Below are positions 42,490 to 54,149 of a stretch of 64,000 nt of DNA, one piece after another. This DNA is from Ahaetulla prasina (lineage: Eukaryota > Chordata > Lepidosauria > Squamata > Colubridae). The notes under the pieces were generated by a model. The model searched no databases and had not been told where the DNA came from. It was given only the letters and a program-made list of their open reading frames with translations. The position numbers were made by a program, and so were the translations under genes. Each line of letters opens with the position of its first letter. Position 1 is the stretch's first letter. The stretch covers positions 71,901,051 through 71,965,050 of the forward strand of contig NC_080546.1 in the NCBI RefSeq assembly GCF_028640845.1, written 5' to 3'.

Positions 42490-44990
42490 GCCACTACTGT
42501 ATATATAAAGTTATATAACTATAACTCAATGGCTATTTAATAAAAATATATTATTTTGAAAAGATATATCAGATTTTGGGATACCGCAGATTAATGTGGT
42601 TATCTTCCAATATCAAAAAGGTGATATACTTTAAAAAGTTAGATTAAAATGAACAAAAGAAAAGAAAACATAATTCAATTCCATAGAACATAATTAATTT
42701 TTTTTTTACTTTTAATTTGGACAACAAATTTAAGTTCATACAGAATTATATGGTTTGATTTTGCTCTCCAGTAATACAAAGCCAATGAAACATTAGCTTT
42801 GATTACTACAGACAAATTTCAGATGTCTTTATATAACATTTCTTTCACTATCTATAATGGAACCAGGCATTCTCAAAAAAAACATTTTGACAGCCTTTGG
42901 ACTGACAAAACAAACAGGGAAAAAAATGCTTTGATGTTCATTTAAATGAAAGATGAAACTAATTAGAATGCTTACTTCTGCACCTTCCAGATCAATTTTT
43001 GTCTGCATGCAGTGTGATAATGGAATCACGAGCCATAAACAGATCTAGGCAATCAAGCTTCAAGACTTCATATTTCACCTGACAAACAGAACCGCTACTA
43101 TCAAAGAAACCTACATACCAATTGAATCTTTGCTTTAAGGCTTCAGCTTTGGAATTATTTATAATAGGGGAAAAGAAAGTTTCCTTGATTCAAATTTCCC
43201 TAAGTGTGATTGGCTGTATTTTCTGCCTGTAAGTATAAGTAGAAGCAATAAGAGGGAAGTTGAACATCTTTGCAACCTACAATGGAAAGTACAAAAAGCA
43301 GATGTGCTAGTCATTTAGGTATTGAGTTCTCATTTAGCTAGAGTCACAAAGACTAAAATTACTTACACAATACAGAGACTGGTTTACTTCTAATATCTAG
43401 CTTGTTTAGGCTTTAATACCAGTGTAAATTGTCTGAATAAAAACTATTGCATAAAGAAATACGACTGCTGTTTTATAATCTTGTAAATTCTTGTACCCCT
43501 GCAACTATTCAATACTTTCATCTTCTGGATAAAAACTGAATTATTATTGTGATTAAGAAATAATAAAAGAAATGTGGATATTGAGGAATAGAAACTATCT
43601 GAATGTTCTGTGCAAGTATTGAAGAAAAATGTTTAACAATAACATACTATAAAACAAACAAAAAATAACAAATGTACAAATATTAATTTATAGGTTACTA
43701 AAAACTTTATAGTTCAAAGTCACATAATTTATCCCAAAGGCATGAAAGGACAGTCCAGAAGTAAGTAAAAACAACAACAACCCCAAAATATACCGCTAAG
43801 AATGAAAAATAAACTGATAATAATAAGGTTAAAATATCCTCTCTCTCTCTCTTTTTTTTTTTTTTTTGGTAGAGAAGACCATTCATTAATAATACAGCTG
43901 TAAAACTTGGTAGATTTTTTTAGTCTTTAATAGTTAAACCTAACAAATGAAGAAATTTATTTAAAAATATTCCACATAAAAATGCCACATAAAATAAAGG
44001 AGCTTCTCCATTCTTGAATTAGAGATTTTTTTCAATTAGGAAACAAGATAAGCTTAAAGAAAAAGAGAAAGTCAGAACTGCTCCTAACAAAACCAGAGAG
44101 GACCATATTTCTGTTTATTGATCATTTGATTTCTGGAGAGAAAATAAGATTTAAGAAGATTACAGGTTGCCTAGCATCTATATTGGTAATAAACAGCATG
44201 TTGTGCAACTGAACCAGATATTCTCAGAAGAATTGGCTTTTTTCCTTGTCTAGACAAAATACCTGTTGTTCAGAATTCCATTTTCTACCAATTTGTTTAT
44301 GATAATTTTAACCGCCCCACCAACAAATTAGCAGCAACAGTATCAGATGATAATATGTATAATATGCAGCTTTCCAAAGTTATTTGGAAAATATAAAGCA
44401 GTTATTAGGATTCTGAAACTGTTAAAGGTTCTTATTAATTTTAATCTCTATGTTGATTTTTACAAACGTTACAAAGAACACAACCTATCCTGTATTTAAA
44501 TGTCAGTTCAAAAAACAAATAGGAATAATTGGTTTTAAAGGGTAATAACCTCCTACAAAATGTATTTTATATTTTCATATATTTATTCAAGTGAAAAGGT
44601 GAATTTATGCAAAATTCAGTTCCATTATATGTTTGTTATGTTTACACATGACTAGTTCAGGCAAAATCATTTCATTTAAATGTCATCAGTTTACCCTACT
44701 TTTCCATAGTCATTTTGACTTAAGCAATCAGTATCAGTTGCTTAATGACTTCATGGATGCCAACTTAAAACTTACATTTATAAAAAAAATATAAAAACTT
44801 ATATAAAATCCAAATATTAACTTCAGCATTATAAATTCAATCTTGAAGATATTTTCCCCAAAAACAGACAATAATGAAATTGGAAATCTAAAATAACAAT
44901 TGTTATATCTTAATACACATGGTTTTAAACAGAGAAATAATATATACTTAACTTGCGGGGAAGGGGGTTTCCAAACATACATACATGCAT
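42490..44990. other. Unique intronic DNA, nothing recognised
   Basis: AT-rich. A (CT)n/(T)n tract lies at 43843-43867. A minus-strand frame at 42829-43029 has a GTAAGC donor-like site but matches nothing known in FSTL5. Confidence 0.6.
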
Positions 44991-46020
44991 GCATATATAC
45001 ATACGTACATGATTTATTTATTTATTTATTTATTTATTTAAATTTGTATACCGCCCTTCTCCCGAAGGACTCAGGGCGGTTCACAGCCAGGTAAAAATAC
45101 ATAATAAACTATAAATACAATTAAAATACTATTAAAAGACTTATTAAATTGGCCAGAATTAAAATTTAGAAATAAAACCCATTAAAAACCCATAAACTTA
45201 AAAAACTAACCCAGTCCAGCACAGATAAATAAGTGAGTTTTAAGCTCACGGCGAAAGGTTCGGAGGTCCGGAAGTTGACGGAGTCCTGGGGAGTTCGTTC
45301 CAGAGGCGGGAGCCCCACAGAAGGCCCTTCCTGGGCGTGCCAGGCGACACTGTCGCGCCGGCGGCACCCTGAGAGTCCCTCTCTGTGAGAGCGCGCAGGT
45401 CGGTGAGAGGTATTCGGTAGCAGCAGGCGGTCCGTAAGTAACCCGGCCCTATGCCATGGGCGCTTTAAAGGCGTTCACCAACACCTTGAAGCGCACCGGA
45501 AGGCCACAGGTAGCCAGTGCAGCCTCGCAGGATAGGTGTCACTCGGGAGCCACGAGGGCTCCCTCTATCACCAGCGCAGCTGCATTCTGGACTAACTGTA
45601 GCCTCCGGATGCCCCTCAAGGAGCCCCATGTAGAGAGCATTGCAGTAGTCCAGGCGAGGCGTCACAAGGCGTGAGTGACTGTGCACAAGGCATCCCGGTC
45701 TAGAAAGGCGCAACTGGGCGCGGCGAACCTGGTGGAAAGCTCTCCTGGAGCGGCCGTCAAGTGGTCTTCAAAAGACAGCCGTTCATCCAGGAGAACGCCC
45801 AAATTCGCACCCTCTCCATCGGGGCCAATGACTCGCTCCCGACAGTCAGCCGCGGACTCAGCTGACTGTACCGGGATGCCGGCATCCACAGCCACTCCGT
45901 CTTGGAGGATTGAGCTTGAGCCTGTTTCTCCCCATCCAGACCCGTCGGCTTCCAAACACCGGGACAGCACTTGATAGCTTCATTGGGGTGGCCGGTGTGG
46001 AAAAATACAGCTGGGTGTCA

Positions 46021-46600
46021 TCAGCGTACAGCTGGTACCTCACCGAAGCCACTGATGATCTCACCCAGCGGCTTCATATAGATGTTGAACAGAAGGCGAA
46101 GAATCGACCCCTGCGGCACCCACAAGTGAGGCGCGCGACCTCTGCCCGTCAACACCGTCTGCGACCGGTCGGAGAGATAGGAGGAGAACCACCGATAAGC
46201 GGTGCCTCCACTCCCAATCCTCCAACCGGCGCAGCAGGATACCATGGTCGATGGTATCGAAAGCCGCTGAGAGGTCTAATAGGACCAGGGCAGAGGAACA
46301 ACCCCTATCCTGGCCCTCCAGAGATCATCCACCAATGCGACCAAAGCCGTCTCAGTGCTGTAACCGGGCGGAAGCCGGACTGGAGCAGGTCCAGATAGAC
46401 AGTTTCCTCCAGGTGCAGGGAAACTGATATGCCACCATACTCTACAACCTTGCGCGGCGGGTTGGAGACCGACGATAATTACCTAAAACAGCCGGGTCCA
46501 GGAAGGCTTCTTGAGGAGGGCCTCACCACCGCCTCTTTCAAGGCGGCGGAAGACTCCTCCAACAAGAAGCACTCGTAATCCCTGGAGCCAGCCTCGTGTC
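46021..46600 (-). pseudogene. LINE RT core, heavily frameshifted
   Basis: Fragments such as [34 protein letters not shown] (46021-46245) and YQLYADDTQLYFSTPATPM (45858-46064) show the RT core including the YADD box, spread over frames. Confidence 0.8.
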
Positions 46601-47163
46601 ACCTCCTGAGTGGCCAGCACCAGCCAGGAGGGGGCAGGTCCAGTAAACACGTGGTGGCATTCAATCTACCCAGCAACCTGTCCATGTCCTCAGGAGTCAC
46701 AGGGTCAAACTCATCCCAGACAACATCACCAAGACCGCCCTCAGATGCCCCGTCCGAATCGCCACAATATTGGTCCACGCCCTCCCCTAGCTGGACGATT
46801 TTTTCGTATAGATAACCGTTAAACTCCTCCGCACCTCCCTGCAGCGGGTCATCCCGCTCCCCTGGTGAAGGAGGCGGGTCACCCACAGGGCAGCTGGGCG
46901 GTTATCTGCCGCGCAATGAGGAGGCGTAGCGCCTCGCTTCCCGCAGTGCCACTAGGTAGGTCCTAGTATAGGATCTAACTAGTGTCCGATCAGCCTCTGA
47001 ACGGTTAGGAACTCTGACCCCCAGGAACTCTCTAGGCGTCTTCTCCGGCGTTTCATCCCCCTCAGCTCCTTGGAGAACCAAGGAGCGGTTGGGATCTGCG
47101 CCGGGTCAGAGGCGCAGAGGCCGACACGTCTAAAGCCCCAGCCGCAGCCCGTTCCCAGGCTGG

Positions 47164-47650
47164 CTAGTTCCTCTGCCGTGCCGTGAGCCAGACCCTCAGG
47201 AAGGCCCAAGCTCCGTCCGAAACCTCTCTGGGTCCATCAGGCGCCTGGGGCGGTACCAGCGTTCCGTCTCCCTGCGGTGGGTAGCGGTCAGAAAGTCCAG
47301 GCGAAGGAGAGTGATCTGACCATGACAAAGGTTCTGTGACTATATCTCTCAAGTCCAGATCCTTCAACCACTGACCAGAGATGAAAATCAGGTCCAGTGT
47401 GCCTCCCCGATGTGAGTAGGGCCATCCACTACTTGAGTCAGGTCCAAGGCCGTCATGGGCCATGAACTCCCGAGCTACTGGGGAGCGGCAGATGGCAAGT
47501 TAAAGTCCCCATGACTAAAAGTCTGGGGTCTCCACCTGCAAGCACCTCCAGAAGCTCGGGCAGGGCACGCAGCAAGGAGCCAGGTGCAGCGACCAGCAAG
47601 CCCATCTGACATCTATGACCCCACCTCACAAGAGGATTCACACCCGGCAA
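47164..47650 (-). pseudogene. LINE apurinic-type endonuclease, C-terminal part
   Basis: Contains GGTLDLIFISGQW and LSWSDHSP, the last catalytic Asp-His region of LINE endonucleases, and upstream LLRALPELLEVLAGGDPRLL. 5'-truncated and frameshifted. Confidence 0.7.
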
Positions 47651-47917
47651 TCTGAGGTACAGTGGTCTCCCTCGGCTCTAGACTCTCTTTAATAACCGCC
47701 ACCCACCACCCCTACCCTGGGCCTCGGCTGATGGAATGCACGGAAACCCGGTGGGCACATCTCGACCAGGGCACGCCCCTTCAGTGCCCAACCAGCTGTG
47801 CTGTGTGATTCTCGTCACTTTTTAAAAACTTTTTAAAGCACTTTTTTACTACCTATTGTCCAAACCGGTATTTTTGTGTAAAGGTAAACCATATCTTTTA
47901 TTATTATTATTCTGAAC

Positions 47918-48318
47918 AGTGATTGGTCTCATTCAAGACAACAATGAATCTATATATAGATGGGAGATTGAACAACTAGCCTTGTGGTGGGACCAGAACA
48001 ATCTGGAACTGCTTAACAACTAATTCCCGCAACACTGTCAAATAATTTACTAAGAATGTATTACTATTATTCTTCTCTTCCTTACTAATATCTATCTCTT
48101 CCTACTTAATACTATAACCATGTTGCTTGTGTTTTTCAATTTATATTGTTTTTATTTGTTTCCTAGTATGATTTGATAGCTTATTAGTAACCTAGACTAT
48201 CACTAAGTGTTGTATCTTTTTATTCTTGATGAATGTATTTTATTCTCCTTATGTACACTGAGAGCATATACACTAAAGACAAATTCCTTGTGTGTCCAAT
48301 CACATTTGGCCAATAAAG
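47918..48318 (+). mobile_element. LINE family Y 3' region with internal deletion
   Basis: From GTGATTGGTCTCATTCAAGA (RT end) it jumps after CAATCTGGAACTG to CTTAACAACTAATTCCCGC in the 3' UTR, so the rest of the ORF end is missing. It ends with TTGGCCAATAAAG and (ATTCT)n. Same deletion in the duplicate at 53748. Confidence 0.85.
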
Positions 48319-48319
48319 A

Positions 48320-48462
48320 GTTCTATTCTATTCTATTCTATTCTATTCTATTCTATTCTATTCTATTCTATTCTATTCTATTCTATTCTATTCTATTCTA
48401 TTCTATTCTAGTCTAGTCTAGTCTAGTCTAGTCTAGTCTAGTCTAGTCTAGTCTAGTCTATC
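48320..48462 (+). repeat. (ATTCT)n then (AGTCT)n microsatellite
   Basis: About 18 ATTCT units followed by about 10 AGTCT units. The duplicate at 54150-54245 has the ATTCT run but only about one AGTCT unit. Confidence 0.95.
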
Positions 48463-48796
48463 AACTAAATACAGAATGTAACTAAGTTGGTGAGCTGTGT
48501 GATGAACGTGTACAAAAGTATCTAAGCAAAGTGGGCAAAGGCCAGTTCAAAGAATTAAGTCCTGATCAAGTAAATAAATAAAATAAAATAAAATTTACAG
48601 AAAATAAGGAACTTCAAGCTTCTTTCTAGTTTGAAATCTTTGTGTCAGAAGTTCTGAGAGGACTAGCATTCAAAAGAATTATTGTAAGCAACTTCTTTCT
48701 TAAACATCCCAAGAGCCTTGTTCTTCGGCTTAATAACAGCCATATATAATTGTGTAAATATATCAGAAATGATATCAGAGCATTGAAATAAGAATA

Positions 48797-49109
48797 ATTT
48801 AAGATATCAGAATTAATGCATAGATTAGTCTTATTCGAGACAATGATGATACCACATACAGATGGGAGGTTAAACAACTAACCTCGTGGTGGGACCAGAA
48901 CAATCTGGAACTGAACATGCTCAAAATCGTAGAAATAGTGGTAGACTTTAGGAGAAACCCTCTCATACTACCACCTCTTATGATACTAGACAACATAGTA
49001 TCAACAGTAGAGACCTTCAAATTTCTAGGTTCTATCATATCTCAAGATCTAAAATGAACAGCTAACATCAAAAACGTCATCAAAAAAGCACAACAAAGAA
49101 TGTTCTTTC
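48797..49109 (+). mobile_element. LINE family Y fragment, left of G3
   Basis: Coding remnant with AACAATCTGGAACTGAACATG, GTAGACTTTAGGAGAAACCC and TTTCTAGGTTCTATCATATC (compare LELNTLKTVEMVVDFRRNP and FLGSIIS in the copy at 62695-63390). Broken by G3 at 49110 and resumed at 52503. Confidence 0.85.
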
Positions 49110-49287
49110 TGTTATGTATCTTTAAATATTTTGGCGGGAAACAAGCACGTTGCTGATTGGTTGAAGCCGCCGGTTAAACAGTATATAAGGAGAGGTTTTT
49201 CCCCAGCCAGGTTGCTGGGTTCACCCTATATTAAAGAGCTGTTGTCACTACCCTGGTCTCCAGCCTCGTTACTTCCCGAACTTAACA
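49110..49287 (+). repeat. G3 5' LTR
   Basis: 178 bp, TGTTATG...CTTAACA, with TATATAAGGAGAGG (TATA box, 49182-49195). Related to the G1 LTR at the TATA region and both ends, otherwise diverged. Confidence 0.9.
49180..49192 (+). promoter_or_regulatory. G3 LTR TATA box
   Basis: AGTATATAAGGAG, at the same place as in the G1 and G2 LTRs. Confidence 0.65.
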
Positions 49288-49288
49288 C

Positions 49289-49306
49289 TGGCGACGAGGG
49301 TGGGAT
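49289..49306 (+). promoter_or_regulatory. G3 primer-binding site
   Basis: TGGCGACGAGGGTGGGAT one base after the LTR. Fits the recalled complement of tRNA-Ser(GCU) 3' end at 17 of 18 positions, the best of the three elements. Confidence 0.75.
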
Positions 49307-49384
49307 TTCGAGGCTAAGGAGCACCAGAACCGAGCTGAAGCACGGAAGAACCGAACCCAGCAAACCTAGGGCAGAAACGCGGAG

Positions 49385-51730
49385 ATGGCCAGTTACACTC
49401 CGCCCGCGCCGTTTGACCCAGCTAGAGAGAAATGGGGAACGTACATGACCCGTTTCGAAAGCTTTCTAGAAGCAAATGAACTGCAAGGAGTTCCAGACAA
49501 CCGCAAAAGGGCATACTTCTTGAGCCACTGCGGTCCCGAGGTCATCGACATCGCGGAAGCCCTGGCAGAGCCAACGGCGGTACAATCGGTATCGTGGCAA
49601 ACTCTGCAAACCCTGCTAAAAAACCATTTCGCGCCAACGCCGTCCAAATACGTGCGGCGTTTTGAATTTGGAGAGCGCCGACAGCTAGAGGGCGAATCCA
49701 TCGGCGACTACATGGCCGCCCTGCGGAAAGCCTCCAAAGACTGTGGGTACCGAGACCTGGACGAGGCGCTGCTGGAGCAACTCATCCGGGGGGTCAGAGA
49801 TATGCGTTTGCGGAGGTGGCTGCTATCGAAAAGCAATCTAACGCTGGCAAACGCCCTGGACGAAGCCAGAGCGCATGAAATGTCCACCCAAGCGGCGGAG
49901 ACCCTGCAAAAGCCTCTCACACCGAAGGCGAGCACAAAGTCAACCCCGGTGCACCAAGAAGAGATCCAAACCGAATCCGACGGTGAGGATGAGGAAGGGG
50001 TTTGTCGAACTGAGAAACGGGGCAAAGAAGACCCGGACGAATGCGGAAGTTGCGGAGGTCAACACCAGCGCCAACACTGCAAGTTCAAGGACGCTACATG
50101 TCGGCGGTGCGAGAAGAAGGGGCACCTAGCTCAAGTCTGTCGAGCTCCCCAACCTTCCCGCCGAAAATTCAAATCGGCCAATCAGAGCGCGGGATCGGCA
50201 AGGCGACCCGTGATTGGCTCAAACAAAAAAGGCGCGAACTCGAATCAAACGACTGTGATCATAGGCCGCGCCACAACCCGGGTGGAGAAGAAAATCTTCA
50301 CCAAGCCCAAAATAGAAGGAGTACGGTGCCGACTCGAAGTGGACACCGGGTCAGCGATCACCATCATGTCCTGGGACACTTTGGCAAAGGCGTTGCCATC
50401 AGTCGCGAAGCGCCACCTGCAAACTCAACGGCTACGAGTCCACGACTACCAAGGGAATCGCATCCCTGTTCGAGGGACCACCTCTGTCCGAGTCGAGTAC
50501 GGACCACAAGAAGACCCTGCCCATCACGATCGAGGGACCCTGCCTAGCTTGTTGGGACTAGACTGGTTCCGTGCGTTGGGCATGGGAGTGACTGGCATCT
50601 ACAGAAGTGACTGTAACCTGAAAGACATACTCATGAACGAGTTCGAAGATGTCTTCAAGGACTGCCTGGGCAAGTACAAGGGGACCCCTATTTCCTTCAA
50701 CTTAGACCCCCAGGTAGCCCCCATTAGGTTAAAGGCAAGGAGAGTCCCTTTTGCCCTTAAACCTAAGATTGACAAGGAGCTAGATAAGCTCATAAATCAG
50801 GGGATTCTGGTGCCAGTCGATCACGCAAAGTGGGAGACACCAATCGTCACCCCAGTAAAACCAGATGGGTCAGTTAGAATCTGCGCTGACTACAAGGCGA
50901 CGTTAAATAAAGCCTTACAGAAAAGCGCTTACCCGGTTCCCGTGGTGCAACACTTGCTGCACTCGTTGGGGCAAGGGCAAGTCTTTGCAAAGTTAGACTT
51001 GGCTCAAGCCTATCAGCAACTGCCCGTAGACGCCAACACAGCCGAAGCCCAAACGATTGTAACTCACAGAGGTGCTTTCAAGTGTACCCGATTACAATTT
51101 GGGGTGAGTGTGGCACCGGGGCTGTTCCAAAATTTAATGGAACGACTTCTGCAAGGGCTCCCAGGGGTAGTCCCCTATTTCGATGATGTATTGATATCAG
51201 CCGAAAATTTAGAGGAATTGGGGGAGCGCTTGAGAAAAGTTCTGGGCATTTTCCGGTCAGCCGGACTAAAGGTTAAAGTGAACAAATGCCAGATAGGGGT
51301 AGAATCCGTCGAGTTCTTGGGCTACCGAATAGACAAGAAAGGAATTCACCCCACTGAGAGCAAGGTCAAGGCAATCAGAAAGGCTCCAGTGCCTAAAAAC
51401 AAAACAGAGCTACAGGCATTCCTGGGGCTAGTGAATTTTTACGCGGTCTTTTTAAAAAACAAGGCGACCGTTGCTGAGCCGCTGCATAAGCTCCTGGGGA
51501 AGAATACTGTTTGGTCTTGGGGAAAGTCGGAAGCTAGGGCTTTCGAAGCAGTAAAAAACCTACTCTCGAGCGATAGCCTGCTGATCCAGTATCATAGCTC
51601 ATTGCCATTATTACTGGTTTATATGCCTCCTTACGGGTGGGGCTGTGCCCAGCCACAGACTTCCAAACGGCACAGAAGCCCCTATAGCCTTCTACTCCAG
51701 AACGATGTCCTCCACAGAGAGGAACTATAG
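49385..51730 (+). pseudogene. G3 gag-pol, 781-codon continuous frame
   Basis: ATG 49385 follows the primer-binding site at a normal leader distance. In order: gag matrix/capsid-like region (about residues 1-180; FDPAREKWGTYMTRFESFLE, PSKYVRRFEFGERRQLEGES), acidic linker, CGSCGGQHQRQHC and the canonical knuckle CRRCEKKGHLAQVC (about 225-260), retropepsin with LEVDTGSAITIMSW (about 320) and LLGLDWFRALG, RT (about 440-660) with [16 protein letters not shown] and PYFDDVLIS, and the start of RNase H. No gag-pol frameshift is needed. The RNase H entry reads LLLVYMPPYGWG where the family has an Asp-Ala-Ser motif, so the first catalytic Asp appears lost, and the frame leaves RNase H soon after (about 51640). 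Truncated element, so called a pseudogene. Confidence 0.88.
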
Positions 51731-51968
51731 CCAGTTGGATAAGGAAGCGCTAGCAATTGTGTCAGGGGTAAAAAAGTTTCACGAATATGTTTTTGGTAGA
51801 GACTTTGAAATTGTTACTGACCACAGACCGCTAGGGATACTGGCTGGCGACCGCCCAACGCCTGTGGCACTTTCGCCACGATTGACCCGATGGACTATTT
51901 TCTTAGCCGCTTATTCCTACAAGCTGCAGCATCGACCGGGAAAAGAAGTGGGGCATGCGGACGCTTAA
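51645..51968 (+). pseudogene. G3 RNase H, continued in another frame
   Basis: FYSRTMSSTERNYSQLDKEA, KKFHEYVFGRDFEIVTDHRP and YKLQHRPGKEVGHADA: the middle and end of RNase H. A stop interrupts the ADALSR motif. Confidence 0.85.
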
Positions 51969-52108
51969 GCAGATGCCCACTACCAGGGGCGATCAAGACC
52001 CCACTCCGGGACGCCCATCCTGCTAATTGACTCTTTGGACTCTGGCCCAGTCACATCTAAGGAGGTGGCTCGGCATCATACCGACATTACGCTGAGGACT
52101 GTACTCGG

Positions 52109-52522
52109 TTGGGTACAAGAGGGTGGCCCGCGGCGGCGTTTAAGGAATTTGTAAAAAAACGTGGGGAACTCTCGGCTCAAGGGGGGTGCCTGCTATGGGG
52201 CGATCGAGTGGTGATCCCGGAGAAATTGAGGGAAAGGGTGTTGGACCTCCTCCACGAGGGTCACCCAGGGATCGTAAGGATGAAGGGGCTAGCAAGAAGC
52301 TATGTTTGGTGGCCACTAATGGACTCAGAAATTGCTGAGAGGGTAGGAAAATGCCAGGCTTGCCAAGAGTCCAGACCTCTACCCCCAACTGCCCCAGTCA
52401 GGGAATGGGAAAAACCCCAAGGGCCCTGGTCGAGAATCCACATTGATTTTGCTGGCCCTTTCCACGGCCAAACCTTCCTAGTGGTAGTCGACGCTTTCTC
52501 TAAATCAAGAAGAGGGCCGTGA
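52109..52522 (+). pseudogene. G3 integrase N-terminal part
   Basis: Zinc-binding region LLHEGHPGIVRMKGLARSY to CQACQESRP, then the core start IHIDFAGPFHGQTFLVVVDA with the first catalytic Asp. Cut after VVDAFSK; the last codons are LINE-derived. The other two catalytic residues are gone. Confidence 0.88.
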
Positions 52523-52930
52523 AAATATTTACAGACCCCTCACATCCTGGACATGAACTGTTTCAACTCCTACCCTCAAAACGACGCTATAGAGCACTGC
52601 ACAACAGAACAACTAGACACAAGAACAGTTTTTTCCCGAAGGCCATCACTCTGCTAAACAAATAATTCCCTCAATACTGTCAAACTATTTACCAAATCTG
52701 CACTATTATTAATCGTCTCATAGTTCCCATCACCAATCTCTTTCCACTTATGACTGTATGACTGTAACTTTGTTTCTGGCAGTCCTTATGATTTATATTG
52801 ATATATTGACCATCAATTGCGTTGTAAATGTTGTACCTTGATGAAGGTATCTTTTCTTTTATGTACACTGAGAGCATATGCACCAAGACAAATTCCTTGT
52901 GTCCAATCACACTTGGCCAATAAAAAAAAT
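52503..52930 (+). mobile_element. LINE family Y 3' region, right of G3
   Basis: Begins within AATCAAGAAGAGGGCCGTG and continues to the end TTGGCCAATAAAAAAAATTC. This is the same insertion as 48797-49109, interrupted by G3 and the deletion. Confidence 0.85.
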
Positions 52931-53024
52931 TCTATTCTATTCTATTCTATTCTATTCTATTCTATTCTATTCTATTCTATTCTATTCTATTCTATTCTAT
53001 TCTATTCTATTCTATTCTATTCTA
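52931..53024 (+). repeat. (ATTCT)n microsatellite, about 19 units
   Basis: Pure run after the LINE Y end at 52930. Confidence 0.95.
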
Positions 53025-53370
53025 GTAAAGGTAAGTAGAACCCACGCCTGCTTGACAGGAATGAGAAAATTGGAAATAGAGCTAGCCCCTGCAGACCATT
53101 AACAAAAAAACCCCAATCAATAATAAATCAATATCACACCAGCTGTTCCTTCTTGATATCTTCCCATTCATTACACATATCTGCTAGATAGGAGGCTTTG
53201 ACTTATGGTCACAACTGAGTCCAAACCAAGCTTAAGCAAGGCAGGTAAGTGAATTTTTCCCCATTTTATGACCTTTCTTGCCATTGTAGTTGTTCAGTTA
53301 TAATATAGTTGTTAAGTGAGTCCAGAATCTTCATTGACTGCTTGCAAAAGGTGATCAAATGATTCTGAGA

Positions 53371-53720
53371 CAGGGGTGAAATGCTACTGGTTTGGGACAG
53401 TTCATCAAAACAGGTAGTGAAAATGCTACTGGTTCTCTTGAACTGGTAGTAAAAAAATGCTTTAAAAAGTAAAAAAACTTCCGACAATCGCACAGCACAG
53501 CTGATCATCTGAACTTTTTAAAAACTTTTTTTAAAGCATTTTTTTACTACCGGTTCAGGCAATAGGTAGTAAAAAAATGCTAAAAAAAAGTTTTAAAAAG
53601 TAAAAAAAAGTTCTGACAATCAGCTGTGCTGTGTGATTCTCGTCACTTTTTAAAAACTTTTTAAAGCACTTTTTTACTACCTATTGTCCAAACCGGTATT
53701 TTTGTGTAAAGATAAACCAT
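53371..53720. repeat. Tandem foldback repeats with hAT-like left end
   Basis: Starts CAGGGGTGAAATGCTAC, a hAT-like terminus. Two foldback units follow: one with arms GGTAGTAAAAAAATGCTTT and its complement (about 53443-53565), one with arms CAATAGGTAGTAAAAAAATG and its complement (about 53570-53690). No matching right terminus. The right half is inside the segmental duplication. Confidence 0.65.
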
Positions 53721-53747
53721 ATCTTTTATTATTATTATTCTGAACAG

Positions 53748-54149
53748 TGATTGGTCTCATTCAAGACAACAATGAATCTATATATAGATGGGAGATTGAA
53801 CAACTAGCCTTGTGGTGGGACCAGAACAATCTGGAACTGCTTAACAACTAATTCCCGCAACACTGTCAAATAATTTACTAAGAATGTATTACTATTATTC
53901 TTCTCTTCCTTACTAATATCTATCTCTTCCTACTTAATACTATAACCATGTTGCTTGTGTTTTTCAATTTATATTGTTTTTATTTGTTTCCTAGTATGAT
54001 TTGATAGCTTATTAGTAACCTAGACTATCACTAAGTGTTGTATCTTTTTATTCTTGATGAATGTATTTTATTCTCCTTATGTACACTGAGAGCATATACA
54101 CTAAAGACAAATTCCTTGTGTGTCCAATCACACTTGGCCAATAAAGAAT
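53748..54149 (+). mobile_element. LINE family Y 3' region with internal deletion (duplicate)
   Basis: As 47918-48318, same deletion junction CTGGAACTG/CTTAACAAC. Confidence 0.85.

Larger units (their letters stand above)
45008..47792 (-). mobile_element. CR1/L2-like LINE, endonuclease to 3' end (family Z, copy 2)
   Basis: Minus strand. 3' end GCCCTGAGTCCTTCGGGAGA then AAGGGCGGTATACAAATTT and (AAAT)n at 45010-45040. RT region 46020-46600, connecting region 46600-47200 (NGYLYEKIVQLGEG), and endonuclease C-terminal motifs at 47164-47463 (GGTLDLIFISGQW, SWSDHSP). About 2.8 kb, the longest copy of this family here. Frames are interrupted by many one-base deletions, mostly in G/C runs. Confidence 0.88.
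47793..49112 (+). repeat. Segmental duplication, copy 1
   Basis: Colinear with 53621-54903 at very high identity: starts CAGCTGTGCTGTGTGATTC and ends AATGTTCTTTCTGT. Includes part of a foldback repeat, a LINE Y 3' end with microsatellite and a second LINE Y start. Differs in microsatellite length and a few bases. Interrupted on its right by G3. Confidence 0.92.
49110..52504 (+). mobile_element. Ty3/gypsy retrotransposon G3, 3'-truncated
   Basis: Plus strand: LTR, primer-binding site, gag-protease-RT in one long frame, RNase H, and integrase up to the first catalytic Asp. It then stops at 52504, where LINE Y sequence resumes. The rest of integrase, the purine tract, the 3' LTR and about 190 bp of the LINE that should follow are missing, so one deletion removed the element's 3' end plus flank. 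Proteins are close to G1. Confidence 0.93.

Noticed and set aside
42829..43029. Possible exon with GTAAGC donor on the minus strand
   Set aside because: The peptide does not match FSTL5 or anything known, and no clear acceptor was found.
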